Below, piece by piece: positions 26,536 to 34,811 of a stretch of DNA of 64,000 nucleotides. The notes beneath the pieces were generated by a model, which did not search any database, was not told the DNA's origin, and saw only the letters and a list, made by a program, of their open reading frames with translations. The stretch lies in assembly GCA_008015155.1 (NCBI GenBank), contig SSFA01000037.1, positions 1 to 64,000 on the forward strand, given 5' to 3'. The stretch's first letter is position 1, and each line of letters begins with the position of its first letter. The stretch is from Thiothrix sp. (GTDB lineage: Bacteria > Pseudomonadota > Gammaproteobacteria > Thiotrichales > Thiotrichaceae). The position numbers were made by a program, and so were the translations under genes.

Positions 26536-27198
26536 ATGCAAACGCTACGCCCTGTCACTTTGGAAGGTAAACTCATTCGCCTAGAGCCTCTAACCAAATG
26601 GCATGCCCCTGATTTATTAAAAGCTGCCCGTGATGAAAGTATTTGGAAATATATGTTTTACGGCAATTTAGCCGACCCTAAGCACATGAATAGCTTTATC
26701 AGCAATGCGATTCGCTTGCGCGATGCAGGTAGTGATCTACCCTTTGCAGTGATTCACAAAGCGACGGATCAAGCGATTGGTTGTACCCGCTTTCGTGATA
26801 TTTGCCTGAAACACTTTAAGCTAGAAATTGGTGGTACTTGGTATGCAAGCGAACATCAACGCAGCGGTGTCAATCTCGAAAGCAAGTATTTATTACTCAG
26901 GCATGCGTTTGAAACCTTTGGCATCTTACGTGTCCAGTTTAAAACGGATATTCGCAATCTGCGCTCGCGGCAATCTTTAGAAAAAATGGGTGCTGTACCC
27001 GAAGGTATTTTACGGCGCAGTGCCATCATGCCCGATGGAGTGATTCGCGATACCTTGATTTACAGTATTCTTGATACTGAATGGGATCAAGTTAAACAGA
27101 GTTTAGAGCAGCGCATGGAGTGCTTTAATACGAATTACCATCCTAATCACCTGAACTACTCACCGAATTGGATCGCGCCCCATTCGGCTAAACACTAA
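26536..27198 (+). CDS. GNAT N-acetyltransferase, RimJ/RimL-like
   Basis: A 220-aa member of the Acetyltransf_3 family. The N-terminal LEGKLIRLEPLTKWHAPDLL is typical, the acetyl-CoA region is GTWYASEHQRSGVNLESKYL, and QFKTDIRNLRSRQSLEKMGA is the hallmark C-terminal segment of this group. In the CoA loop the usual R/QxxGxG/A is QRSGVN. The target is unknown; relatives acetylate ribosomal protein N-termini or small amines. It follows the PAP2 gene by 26 bp and is convergent with the cytochrome gene. Confidence 0.82.
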   Translation: MQTLRPVTLEGKLIRLEPLTKWHAPDLLKAARDESIWKYMFYGNLADPKHMNSFISNAIRLRDAGSDLPFAVIHKATDQAIGCTRFRDICLKHFKLEIGGTWYASEHQRSGVNLESKYLLLRHAFETFGILRVQFKTDIRNLRSRQSLEKMGAVPEGILRRSAIMPDGVIRDTLIYSILDTEWDQVKQSLEQRMECFNTNYHPNHLNYSPNWIAPHSAKH

Positions 27199-27203
27199 AT
27201 CGT

Positions 27204-29177
27204 TTATTTCAAGAGTGGGGAATATTCAGGATTGTAATTACCGAAGGGATAAGGTTTAGCTTCATCAATCCCTGTTGTGGTATTCCCTGCTCGATAGGTA
27301 AAGCTCGCCGGATCGTCTAACTCAACCGCACGCTCAGTAATCAACTCACCTAGTTGATAGGGCGTACCATCCACCTTAGTGAGTGCTTCAGCTGGCTCAC
27401 GAAAATGCCGATAAGCCCAAGGTGTGCTAGCAAATACATCTTTGCCTAAATGATAACGTTGTGTAACCACAACCTGCCGATAGCGCGCCGCAGCTGCTAA
27501 AGCGTCTTGTTGGGGTGGATATAAGAATACCCCTTGGATGTTCCCATTAGCTTGCAGATGTTTGTGTTTCGCGGTCAATTCACGCATTAAACGCTGCCTT
27601 AAAGCCTGTGCTTGTTGGAAAGTTCTTGCGTCTATACTGCTTAAACTTGGCCAATCCGCACTATAGCCGTGAATTTTTTTAATCTCTGTAGCTAGCCAAG
27701 CTTCAATTGAAGCAGGCATATCACCGTATAAACTAGCACCTACTACCGTTTCTAAGAAATAACCTAGCTCACCTACCCCTAAACTACGATTCAGTGGATC
27801 AGTTTGTTGAGACTGACCTGAGGCTGATCTAGGTAAAGCCTGTTTATCTGCTTGATAGGCAAGATAATTCATTTCTTGCCAACCTAAACTACCAGAAAAC
27901 TTCCTTGCCATAGCCCAAGTGCTATCAATCGTATTACCAGTGCCAGAGGTAAAACTTGGGAACTCAGTGCGGGTAATCCCACTATGACAAGCGATACATT
28001 GAGTCATTTCTTCGCGGGTTTGCGGGCGCAAGGCTCCATTTTTATCTTCAATAAAGCCGGCCAGTAACCAACCTGCCCCATTATCCACCCAGCCTTGGCG
28101 ATCATTCCCATAAATCCCAGTGCCTTCAGCCTTTTCAGCAGGGCGAAAATGACTAGGCTCCCAAGTTCGCGCTTTATACATATAACGAATTTCTTTCACC
28201 CGCCGACTACGGGTACCAGGAAAGGGGCTAATACTGGTATCAGAGCCATCTGCCTGCACATCCACATAATGCAAAGGATGTGCAAATTCAGTCCCCAAAG
28301 GATAAAGCCCAGACTGTACAGCTATTGTTTGTGCTTTACCCCCATAATGCTGCGGGCTAGAGTCTGTCAGTCGACCTTGAATGGCTTGCTCAAGTAAAGC
28401 TAAATTTGCTTTATAAATCTCTAAGTCAAAGCGCCCTGCTGCATCCTGCATAAATGCTGCTGGTAAACGCAGATAAACACCTGAAACAGAACCAGTCAGT
28501 GGAGTAAAAATGCCATAAGGCATAAAATTTAACGCACGCCAACCAGTTAGCCAGCCTTGCTCATCTTGGAAAAAACCATGCTCAGGTTTAGCACTACGCA
28601 CAAATCCATCAGCTTTAGCGGGTAAATCAGCCGGATCTAGAGCTGGAAATAGACGAAAGTCCGTTTGTACTCCAGCATCCCAAGCCTTTAAATCACCAGC
28701 GCGCTGTTGAAAGGCTGCTTTCCAGTTATCGCTACGGATATAGGCTTGCATATCCCAAGCCAGCGGGTCGACTCCTAAGCTTGCAAGCAACTGCTGGAGA
28801 ACTTCTGGTTTTAAGGTATTTTCCCAATGGTTAATACTGGCTAAGGGAGCCTGTGTGTCATAGGGTGCATAAGCATATTCCAGTTGAAAATTGCCAATAC
28901 GCGGCTCAGCCCCTGCTTGCGGATTGTTATTACCTAAGTTGGCTTTATAAACTGCATTTGTATGACAATATTGACAGGTATTTTGCGCACCGCCGGAGGT
29001 CTCAGTATAACATTGCGCTGGAATGTGCGGATAAGGATTCCGGAAGCGTAAAGGGCTAATCACTGAGCCGCTTAAACCAACGCCTGTGCCTAATTGAGCT
29101 GGAGTAATCGAGTCTTGATCCTGACAAGCACTCAGTAACAGGCTACTACCCACTAATAGATAAGCTACTAATTTCAT
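27204..29177 (-). CDS. Diheme c-type cytochrome lipoprotein of unknown function
   Basis: A 657-aa exported protein. A lipoprotein signal with lipobox LLSAC puts the lipidated Cys at residue 18. Two heme c attachment motifs are CQYCH (68-72) and CIACH (394-398). The region between them (LNFMPYGIFTPLTGSVSGVY, YMYKARTWEPSHFRP) matches no family I can name. It is probably anchored at the periplasmic face or outer membrane and moves electrons. It lies 90 bp behind the phoX-like gene on the same strand but beyond a strong terminator, so joint transcription is uncertain. No partner dehydrogenase is adjacent. Confidence 0.75.
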   Translation of the reverse strand: MKLVAYLLVGSSLLLSACQDQDSITPAQLGTGVGLSGSVISPLRFRNPYPHIPAQCYTETSGGAQNTCQYCHTNAVYKANLGNNNPQAGAEPRIGNFQLEYAYAPYDTQAPLASINHWENTLKPEVLQQLLASLGVDPLAWDMQAYIRSDNWKAAFQQRAGDLKAWDAGVQTDFRLFPALDPADLPAKADGFVRSAKPEHGFFQDEQGWLTGWRALNFMPYGIFTPLTGSVSGVYLRLPAAFMQDAAGRFDLEIYKANLALLEQAIQGRLTDSSPQHYGGKAQTIAVQSGLYPLGTEFAHPLHYVDVQADGSDTSISPFPGTRSRRVKEIRYMYKARTWEPSHFRPAEKAEGTGIYGNDRQGWVDNGAGWLLAGFIEDKNGALRPQTREEMTQCIACHSGITRTEFPSFTSGTGNTIDSTWAMARKFSGSLGWQEMNYLAYQADKQALPRSASGQSQQTDPLNRSLGVGELGYFLETVVGASLYGDMPASIEAWLATEIKKIHGYSADWPSLSSIDARTFQQAQALRQRLMRELTAKHKHLQANGNIQGVFLYPPQQDALAAAARYRQVVVTQRYHLGKDVFASTPWAYRHFREPAEALTKVDGTPYQLGELITERAVELDDPASFTYRAGNTTTGIDEAKPYPFGNYNPEYSPLLK

Positions 29178-29188
29178 AGATTTTTCTA

Positions 29189-29219
29189 TAAAAAAGCCAA
29201 CGACTCACATCATTGGCTT
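29189..29219 (-). terminator. Rho-independent terminator of the phoX-like gene
   Basis: On the minus strand AAGCCAA-N12-TTGGCTT runs straight into TTTTTA, about 48 bp after the stop of the phoX-like gene and before the cytochrome gene. Confidence 0.8.
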
Positions 29220-29267
29220 AAAAGAGAAGAACACTCGAACTTTATTATGCAATGAAAAACAAATGCT

Positions 29268-30460
29268 CTATTTAATCGCGGGCAAACCGCTGATATAGCC
29301 AATATTGGCATCGAATTTGTCAATCTTTGCTAAGGCTGCATCAACAGTGGCATTCGTGCCCGTACTCCAATCACCATGATGCTGGCTATTGCTCATGATA
29401 TAAGCATGACCATTTAAGTTTTCTACAACTTGTAAGCCAGTATTTTCAGCACCAGCAACCGCACTTAGAATGCGAGTCAATTTTTTGGTATCGACGTTAT
29501 AGGCCCAGACGAAGTTATTTACATGCATGCCGGAATCTTCACCGATGAATAAGGTGCGCATCTTTTCAGCGAAGAAAATATTGTCCGTATTCGCAATTTT
29601 GTCTGGATTAGCTGTATTGCCTAAAGTATCTGCCACGCTCAAGGGTTCACCCAATAAAGCGGCTTCGACGTACATAGTGCTGGCGACGTAATCTGAATTA
29701 ATCGCATTGCCTGCACTATCTTTTTGACCTGATTTCAGATCAGTTGAATACGTGGCTCCCGCTGAGTTTTTGGCTAACTTAATATCATTGGCTGGCTCAC
29801 CGCTAGTATCGGTCATGCTGTCACGAATCGCTGACATTGCTAGATATAAGCGCTTATCTTGAGCATTGACCGCAATACCTTCCATCTTAGTAAACTCAGT
29901 GGTTGCACCTTTCAGGGCTGCATAACGGCGAGTTTCTAAGAAAGCAGCAGTTTGTTCTTGACCAGAACGGACGATCAAGCACTCATCATAGGCATCCGCG
30001 TATACCATCCCTCTTTGCTATACGCAGTGCTGCCATCTGACAATAACCAGTCATATTCCAAATGATTTACTAAGAATAAATTGCCACCGATGCTTAATAA
30101 GCTATTAGCGTCTGGGGTTTCCGCAATAACAGCTTGTCCCATTGGGTCCTTAATTGCTTCCATCTTATAGTTATATAATTGCCCCGCTGCATGGGCATTA
30201 CCACCAACTTTATCTTTGACACCAAATAATTTGTTATAAGTCAATGGATATTGAGCTGTCGTCTCATCCGTATAGCTGATAGTAGCGACTGAACTACTAT
30301 GAGTCTTAGCCATGGCCTCAGCAGTTGCTGGAGCGGGTGTATGACTAAACTCAATGGACTTGAAGATTTTAGTTGAGCTACTTGTAGTACTATCATCACA
30401 AGCAGACAAAGCAGCAGCGACTGCTAAGCTTAGCATTGAGAATTTCAGCGGTTGCATCAC
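29268..30460 (-). pseudogene. PhoX-like (DUF839) phosphatase lipoprotein gene with a one-base frameshift
   Basis: Two overlapping minus-strand frames form one gene. Frame A (30460-29975) has a lipoprotein signal ending LSAC and continues to AYSKEG before running out of frame. Frame B (from 30008) continues MVYADAYDECLIVRSG, then TKMEGIAVNAQDKRLYLAMS and MHVNNFVWAYNVD, which look like PhoX calcium/iron-binding strands. The join is at GAGGGATGG near 30010; one extra G would restore a single 397-residue product. PhoX enzymes are calcium/iron alkaline phosphatases that release phosphate from organic esters. PhoX proteins usually use Tat signals; this one looks lipidated. A Pho box precedes it. 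Either a sequencing error in a G-run or a recent mutation. Confidence 0.75.
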
Positions 30461-30525
30461 AGGTTCCCTATTCCATGTTATATCGTTAGATTTGGAGCAC
30501 TCTAAGCAGAGAAGTTTGCAACTTG

Positions 30526-30554
30526 ATGAATGAAAGATGGCAGTTTAATGACCG
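30526..30554 (-). promoter_or_regulatory. Pho box of the phoX-like gene
   Basis: Minus-strand CGGTCATTAAACTGCCAT (30554-30537) matches the Pho consensus at 15 of 18 positions, and a third TCAT unit follows 11 bp on (30529-30526). It lies 66-94 bp before the start codon. The -10 at the expected distance is poor. Confidence 0.6.
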
Positions 30555-30699
30555 CCTCATTTAGACTAAATTAAATAGCTAGAGGAATGAGCGACAACTT
30601 AGGCTGAGAAACTTATTTGCTAAGCCTAGGTCTATGTTTGAGCGTGCTACTCAGAACTGCTTTAAGTACATACAATAAAACTGCCAGAGGATCCAATAG

Positions 30700-31209
30700 A
30701 TGCCAGCTTTTAAACTAATCACTACCACCGCTTTAGTATTAGCCAGTACAACACTAATGCAAACCACCCAAGCAGGTAGCCCACCTATACAAGTTGTTAG
30801 TCCGCAAGTCACCATGCAGCCCTTCCCTAAACCTCATGCTGGCGATAAACGTTTAGTGATTCGTTTGCCTGCTCGAGCGGATGAGGCTTCCTTATTGGTA
30901 CGTATTACACCCGGCAAACTGAGTCAAGTTGATTGTAATACCCAGTCCTATGCTGGAACTTTAGAGACTAAAACCTTGCAAGGCTGGGGGTATAATTTCT
31001 ATGTATTGCGCTCCCAAGGTCATGCTATGTCTACTATGATGGCCTGCCCACCGAATAGCTCACGGACTGCCTTTGTCCCTGTTGCGGGTGCTCAGCAAAC
31101 CATTAGCTATAACAGCAGAATGCCCTTGATTTATTATGTGCCGAAAGACTTTAATGTGCAGTATGAAGTCTTTGTACCTCAACAACGTGGTAGCGCCAGA
31201 CCTGAGTAG
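30700..31209 (+). CDS. eco: Ecotin, periplasmic serine protease inhibitor
   Basis: A 169-aa exported protein with a signal peptide ending TTQA. The mature part follows ecotin closely: KPHAGDKRLVIRLP, QVDCNTQSYAGTLETKTLQG, WGYNFYVL, the reactive loop STMMACPP with the P1 methionine and the loop-anchoring Cys pair, and YNSRMPLIYYVPKDFNVQYE. Ecotins are dimeric inhibitors of trypsin-fold proteases (trypsin, elastase and others) and protect the cell from foreign proteases in the periplasm. The reactive loop is intact. Not obviously part of the phosphate theme. Confidence 0.92.
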   Translation: MPAFKLITTTALVLASTTLMQTTQAGSPPIQVVSPQVTMQPFPKPHAGDKRLVIRLPARADEASLLVRITPGKLSQVDCNTQSYAGTLETKTLQGWGYNFYVLRSQGHAMSTMMACPPNSSRTAFVPVAGAQQTISYNSRMPLIYYVPKDFNVQYEVFVPQQRGSARPE

Positions 31210-31213
31210 CAGC

Positions 31214-31369
31214 ATGGCACATAAAAAGCCCTATCTCCCCCAAAAAATCTGTGCCACTTGCCAACGCCCCTTCAGCTGGCGTAAAAAGTGGGAAGCTTGT
31301 TGGGATGAGGTGAAGTACTGCTCGGAACGGTGCCGCCGTACATCGGTTAAACAAGCACCAAACGCTTGA
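31214..31369 (+). CDS. DUF2256 small zinc-finger-like protein
   Basis: A 51-aa protein starting at ATG 31214, only 4 bp after the ecotin stop. It contains KICATCQRPFSWRKKWEACW and YCSERCR, i.e. two CxxC-type pairs around a basic/aromatic core, the DUF2256 pattern. In other genomes this family is often next to cryptochrome/photolyase genes, but none is present here. Function unknown; zinc binding is inferred from the cysteines. Confidence 0.85.
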   Translation: MAHKKPYLPQKICATCQRPFSWRKKWEACWDEVKYCSERCRRTSVKQAPNA

Positions 31370-31411
31370 GTTTAGTTGTTCGAGCGATTAACGCAGGTTA
31401 TAAGGCTAGTT

Positions 31412-32761
31412 ATGACGACCACACCCCAAACACCCGAGCACGAAAAAACTGTTATTGCCGATACTGCTAGCGTACCTGCTGGCCGTATCGCTCGCCTTGC
31501 CCGCTTAGGCTCTCTAGCGACAGGGGTCGCTGGCGGCATGCTAGCGGAAGGCGCCCGTCAATTGGCACATGGCCATCGCCCTAAAATGGGTGAGCTGCTG
31601 TTAACCCCTGCGAATGCCAAACGGGTCGCGGATGAATTAGCTCGTCTGCGTGGAGCGGCTATGAAAGTGGGGCAGCTGCTCTCCCTAGATGCAGGTGACT
31701 TATTACCTCCTGAGCTGAGTGAGATTTTTGTAAGCTTACGTGCGGACGCTAAGCCTATGCCCTTGAACCAACTCACACAGGTTTTGGAGGAGAACTGGGG
31801 GAAAGATTGGAAGGCTAAATTTAAGCAATTTAGTTTTCAACCGATTGCCGCGGCGTCTATTGGGCAAGTACATTCTGCACAGACTCAAGATGGCCGACAT
31901 GTTGCTTTAAAAATCCAATATCCGCATGTGCGTGAAAGCATTGATAGCGATGTCGATAATGTCGCTACTTTATTACGCTTATCAGGGCTGATACCCAAAA
32001 GTGTTGATTATCAACCCTTACTCAATGAAGCCAAACGCCAGCTGCGTCAAGAGGCAGACTACATGCGTGAAGCTGAATATATGCGGCAATATCAAACGCT
32101 GTTAGCAGACAGTACGCACTACGCCTTACCGCAAGTGTATGAAGACCTGACTACGAAAAATATCTTAGCGATGTCTTTTATGGGTGGCACACCCATCGAG
32201 CGCATTTCCTATGCTTCGCAAGCAGAGCGTGATCAAGTGATGGCAAGCTTGTTGAGCTTATTATTCCGGGAAATCTTCGAATTTCGCTTAATCCAAACTG
32301 ATCCTAATTTTGCCAATTATCGCTACGATCAAAAAAATCAGCAGCTGATTCTGCTCGATTTTGGCGCTACCCGTGAATATCCTTTGCATATTGCGGAGGC
32401 CTATCGCCAGCTGATGCAAGGTGCCATTCAATATGATCGTGCGAAAATGGATGCAGCTGCCGCACAAATTGGCTTCTTCCAAGAACATATCCACCCACAA
32501 CAGCGTGAAGCAGTGATTGACCTGTTCAATCAAGCCTGTGAGCCATTACGTTGGCAAGGCGTGTATGATTTTGGTTCTTCTAGCTTAGCAGGCCGTCTGC
32601 GTGATGCAGGCCTGGTGCTTAGTATGGAGCAAGGTTATTGGCATACCCCACCAGCCGATGCGTTATTCTTGCATCGTAAGCTCGGCGGTTTGTATCTGTT
32701 AGCTGCTAAATTACGTGCCAAAGTTGATGTGCGGAGTTTGTTTGAACCTTATCTGAACTAA
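31412..32761 (+). CDS. ABC1/AarF (UbiB-like) atypical kinase family protein
   Basis: A 449-aa protein of the ABC1/ADCK/UbiB family. The KxGQ motif is AMKVGQLLSLD, the alanine-rich loop is AAASIGQVH, the invariant lysine is in VALKIQYPHV, and the metal-binding part is LLDFGATREY. The family supports ubiquinone synthesis or lipid handling, probably as an ATPase rather than a protein kinase. It lacks the two C-terminal transmembrane helices of UbiB, so it resembles the soluble Coq8-like/AarF group. I chose ATG 31412 over the upstream TTG at 31376 because the family N-terminus needs no more. It ends 4 bp inside the convergent btaB. Confidence 0.85.
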   Translation: MTTTPQTPEHEKTVIADTASVPAGRIARLARLGSLATGVAGGMLAEGARQLAHGHRPKMGELLLTPANAKRVADELARLRGAAMKVGQLLSLDAGDLLPPELSEIFVSLRADAKPMPLNQLTQVLEENWGKDWKAKFKQFSFQPIAAASIGQVHSAQTQDGRHVALKIQYPHVRESIDSDVDNVATLLRLSGLIPKSVDYQPLLNEAKRQLRQEADYMREAEYMRQYQTLLADSTHYALPQVYEDLTTKNILAMSFMGGTPIERISYASQAERDQVMASLLSLLFREIFEFRLIQTDPNFANYRYDQKNQQLILLDFGATREYPLHIAEAYRQLMQGAIQYDRAKMDAAAAQIGFFQEHIHPQQREAVIDLFNQACEPLRWQGVYDFGSSSLAGRLRDAGLVLSMEQGYWHTPPADALFLHRKLGGLYLLAAKLRAKVDVRSLFEPYLN

Positions 32762-33462
32762 ATATCTAAATAAGCTGCTAAATCGGGCAGCTTGGTTTGA
32801 ATACTCAGCGGCTCACGTTTACGGTAGTGCGCTATAAACGCATAGCGCCCTGCTAAATGCTTGATTTGTAAATCTGCCTTATGCTTAGCTGCTAAAAACT
32901 CCAAATGCGCTAAGACCTGGGTCTGTGGATGCACATTAAACCAAGCTAACCAGGTCATCAAACCTTGGCGAAACCAAGCTGGCATATTGGCTTGATCGGA
33001 AAAGTCTACGACATGTAGACAACCTTGTGGTTTAAGTTGGGTCAAGGCGTGCTCCAAAGCAATCTTCCAATCTGGCAACATCGATAAAACATATGAAAAC
33101 AGCACATGATCCCAAGCGCCGTCGAGGTCAAAATCTTGCCAGCGAATCTGCTCAGCTAGGCCTTGGCGTAAGGTAATGGATGCTTGATAAGGCGTATTTT
33201 GTAAGTTCCGCTTGGCACAGTCCAACATCAAAGCAGACGCATCAACCCCAAACAGCTGCGCAGTAGGATAACGATAAGCTAATTTACTTAAGTTACGCGC
33301 AGTACCACAACCCAGTTCTAAGACACTCGCATCCACTGGTAAGCGTAATTCTTTTAATAGAGTATCGCGTCCTAATAAATAGTATTTTCTGGATACATCG
33401 TAAATATGGCGTTGATAGCGATACTGCTGATCCATATTTAAAGCAGCATTTGAATCCTGCAT
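32758..33462 (-). CDS. btaB: Betaine lipid N-methyltransferase BtaB
   Basis: A class I SAM-dependent methyltransferase of 234 aa. The SAM loop is VLELGCGTARNLSKLAYRYP, the acidic residue follows in LFGVDASALMLD, and motif II/III is seen in HVLFSYVLSMLPDW and GCLHVVDFSD. It follows btaA by 2 bp. BtaB methylates diacylglyceryl-homoserine three times to the betaine lipid DGTS, a phosphorus-free substitute for phosphatidylcholine or phosphatidylethanolamine. The assignment rests on the fold plus the tight pairing with btaA. Confidence 0.85.
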   Translation of the reverse strand: MQDSNAALNMDQQYRYQRHIYDVSRKYYLLGRDTLLKELRLPVDASVLELGCGTARNLSKLAYRYPTAQLFGVDASALMLDCAKRNLQNTPYQASITLRQGLAEQIRWQDFDLDGAWDHVLFSYVLSMLPDWKIALEHALTQLKPQGCLHVVDFSDQANMPAWFRQGLMTWLAWFNVHPQTQVLAHLEFLAAKHKADLQIKHLAGRYAFIAHYRKREPLSIQTKLPDLAAYLDI

Positions 33463-33464
33463 CG

Positions 33465-34676
33465 CTAATCAGCCAAACGATAAAGATGAAACCCACCATA
33501 AATAGCCGAGCGATCCTGTTTAAATAAAGCAGCTGATTCTTCAGCTTCGTAAACTAAACGCTTCAGTAATTCAGGGGGCAAAGCAGCTTCTAATGGAGAT
33601 GCCGTGGCTGCCGTACGGAAAATAATGCGTGTTCCCGGTTTAGCTACACGGAGAACTTCTGTCCATAAGGCCTGCAGAACTTCGTTATTCATCCAGTCTT
33701 GAGCATCTAAGAACACAAAACGGTCATAAGATTGATTAGCTTGGGTTTTCAAATAATCAATAATAGAGCCAAACTGAGTTTCAACTTTATGTAATTGTGT
33801 TTTTATCAATTCATAATGTTCAGCTTTTAAATAATCGGGAATAGCTTGACGCTTAGCATGATCATAACCATGTCCGAAGGCTTGCCAAGCAAAATAATTA
33901 TCTTCAATCGGTAAACTACAAGCTAAGCGCTCAACCCGCTCACGGTATTGCTCGATTAAATTTCCTTCAGCTTTCATCGACTGATATTGCTGTGGCGGAA
34001 TTCCTAAACTAAAAACTGACATAGGCAGTTTGCCCATCAGCCTGACTAAAGGATGCTCGAAGAAGGGGGCGATATGCCGCTTGAAGATAATCTTTTGCTC
34101 ATAGCAACTTTTAGCTTTCAGAATTAGCTGTGGCTTACAACCCATACGACGCCCGAGCCAATGCAAACCACGCATGAAATAACCAAAGCGGGTTTGCCTA
34201 TACAAATCACCAGCAAACATACTAATCCGCTGACGTCCGAATAGGCTTGAGCCAGACCAAAATTTATCCAAATCTGTACTCAAATGCGGCTGTATATAAG
34301 CTTGATAACGCTCCAAATTACTCAGCTTATTAGCATGACCTAAGAAATTATAGAAAGTGGCATGATCAGGTAAATATTTGAATGCTGCCAGCTTTAGACG
34401 CGTCAAAGCCAAGTGATAAGGATTTAAATCAATCGCAGTAATCTGTGCAGGGCTAGCAGTTAAATAGTTCAGCACATTACAACCACCAGAAGCAATGGTT
34501 AAGACTCGGCTATCTGCATTCAATTGCAGAGCTTGGAGATCTACACGGGGATCTTCCCAAATCTGGTTATAGATAAAGCTATCAAACCAAGTGCTAAAAA
34601 GGCGTTGTTGGAAGCCTAGCAAAGAACGAGGAGTAGCTTGGTGAATCGCCTCACGCAATGCTATTGAACTAGCCAT
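33465..34676 (-). CDS. btaA: Betaine lipid synthase BtaA (SAM:diacylglycerol 3-amino-3-carboxypropyltransferase)
   Basis: A 403-aa DUF3419 protein that moves the aminocarboxypropyl group of SAM onto diacylglycerol. Early residues YNQIWEDPRVDLQAL and the SAM site VLTIASGGCNVLNYL, followed by ITAIDLNPYH, are the family hallmarks. The later DRFVFLDAQDWMNN and GTRIIFRTAA complete the Rossmann part. The next gene is btaB. A three-unit Pho box with a near-consensus -10 precedes it. In other bacteria btaAB is induced by phosphate limitation, and the sequence supports the same here. Confidence 0.92.
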   Translation of the reverse strand: MASSIALREAIHQATPRSLLGFQQRLFSTWFDSFIYNQIWEDPRVDLQALQLNADSRVLTIASGGCNVLNYLTASPAQITAIDLNPYHLALTRLKLAAFKYLPDHATFYNFLGHANKLSNLERYQAYIQPHLSTDLDKFWSGSSLFGRQRISMFAGDLYRQTRFGYFMRGLHWLGRRMGCKPQLILKAKSCYEQKIIFKRHIAPFFEHPLVRLMGKLPMSVFSLGIPPQQYQSMKAEGNLIEQYRERVERLACSLPIEDNYFAWQAFGHGYDHAKRQAIPDYLKAEHYELIKTQLHKVETQFGSIIDYLKTQANQSYDRFVFLDAQDWMNNEVLQALWTEVLRVAKPGTRIIFRTAATASPLEAALPPELLKRLVYEAEESAALFKQDRSAIYGGFHLYRLAD

Positions 34677-34710
34677 ATTAGTATTTTTCCATTTTTATAA
34701 ACATATCAAG

Positions 34711-34755
34711 ATTTTAGGGTTGAGCGATGAAAGCTCCATGACAAGCTCATGACGA
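34711..34755 (-). promoter_or_regulatory. PhoB-dependent promoter of btaAB
   Basis: Three TCAT units 11 bp apart on the minus strand (34755-34727: CGTCAT, TGTCAT, TTTCAT). Then, after exactly 10 bp, TAAAAT (34716-34711), 5 of 6 matches to the -10 consensus. The predicted start is near 34704, about 28 nt before the ATG. The same interval also serves the divergent ABC exporter gene. Confidence 0.82.
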
Positions 34756-34811
34756 TTTAGTTAAACCCCTTAAAGATTCTTAGTTACACTAGCCACTCTT
34801 AGGAGCTTGCA

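Noticed and set aside
30005..30020. Programmed ribosomal frameshift in the phoX-like gene
   Set aside because: The junction lacks a slippery X-XXY-YYZ heptamer and a downstream structure; a one-base indel or sequencing error in the G-run is simpler.
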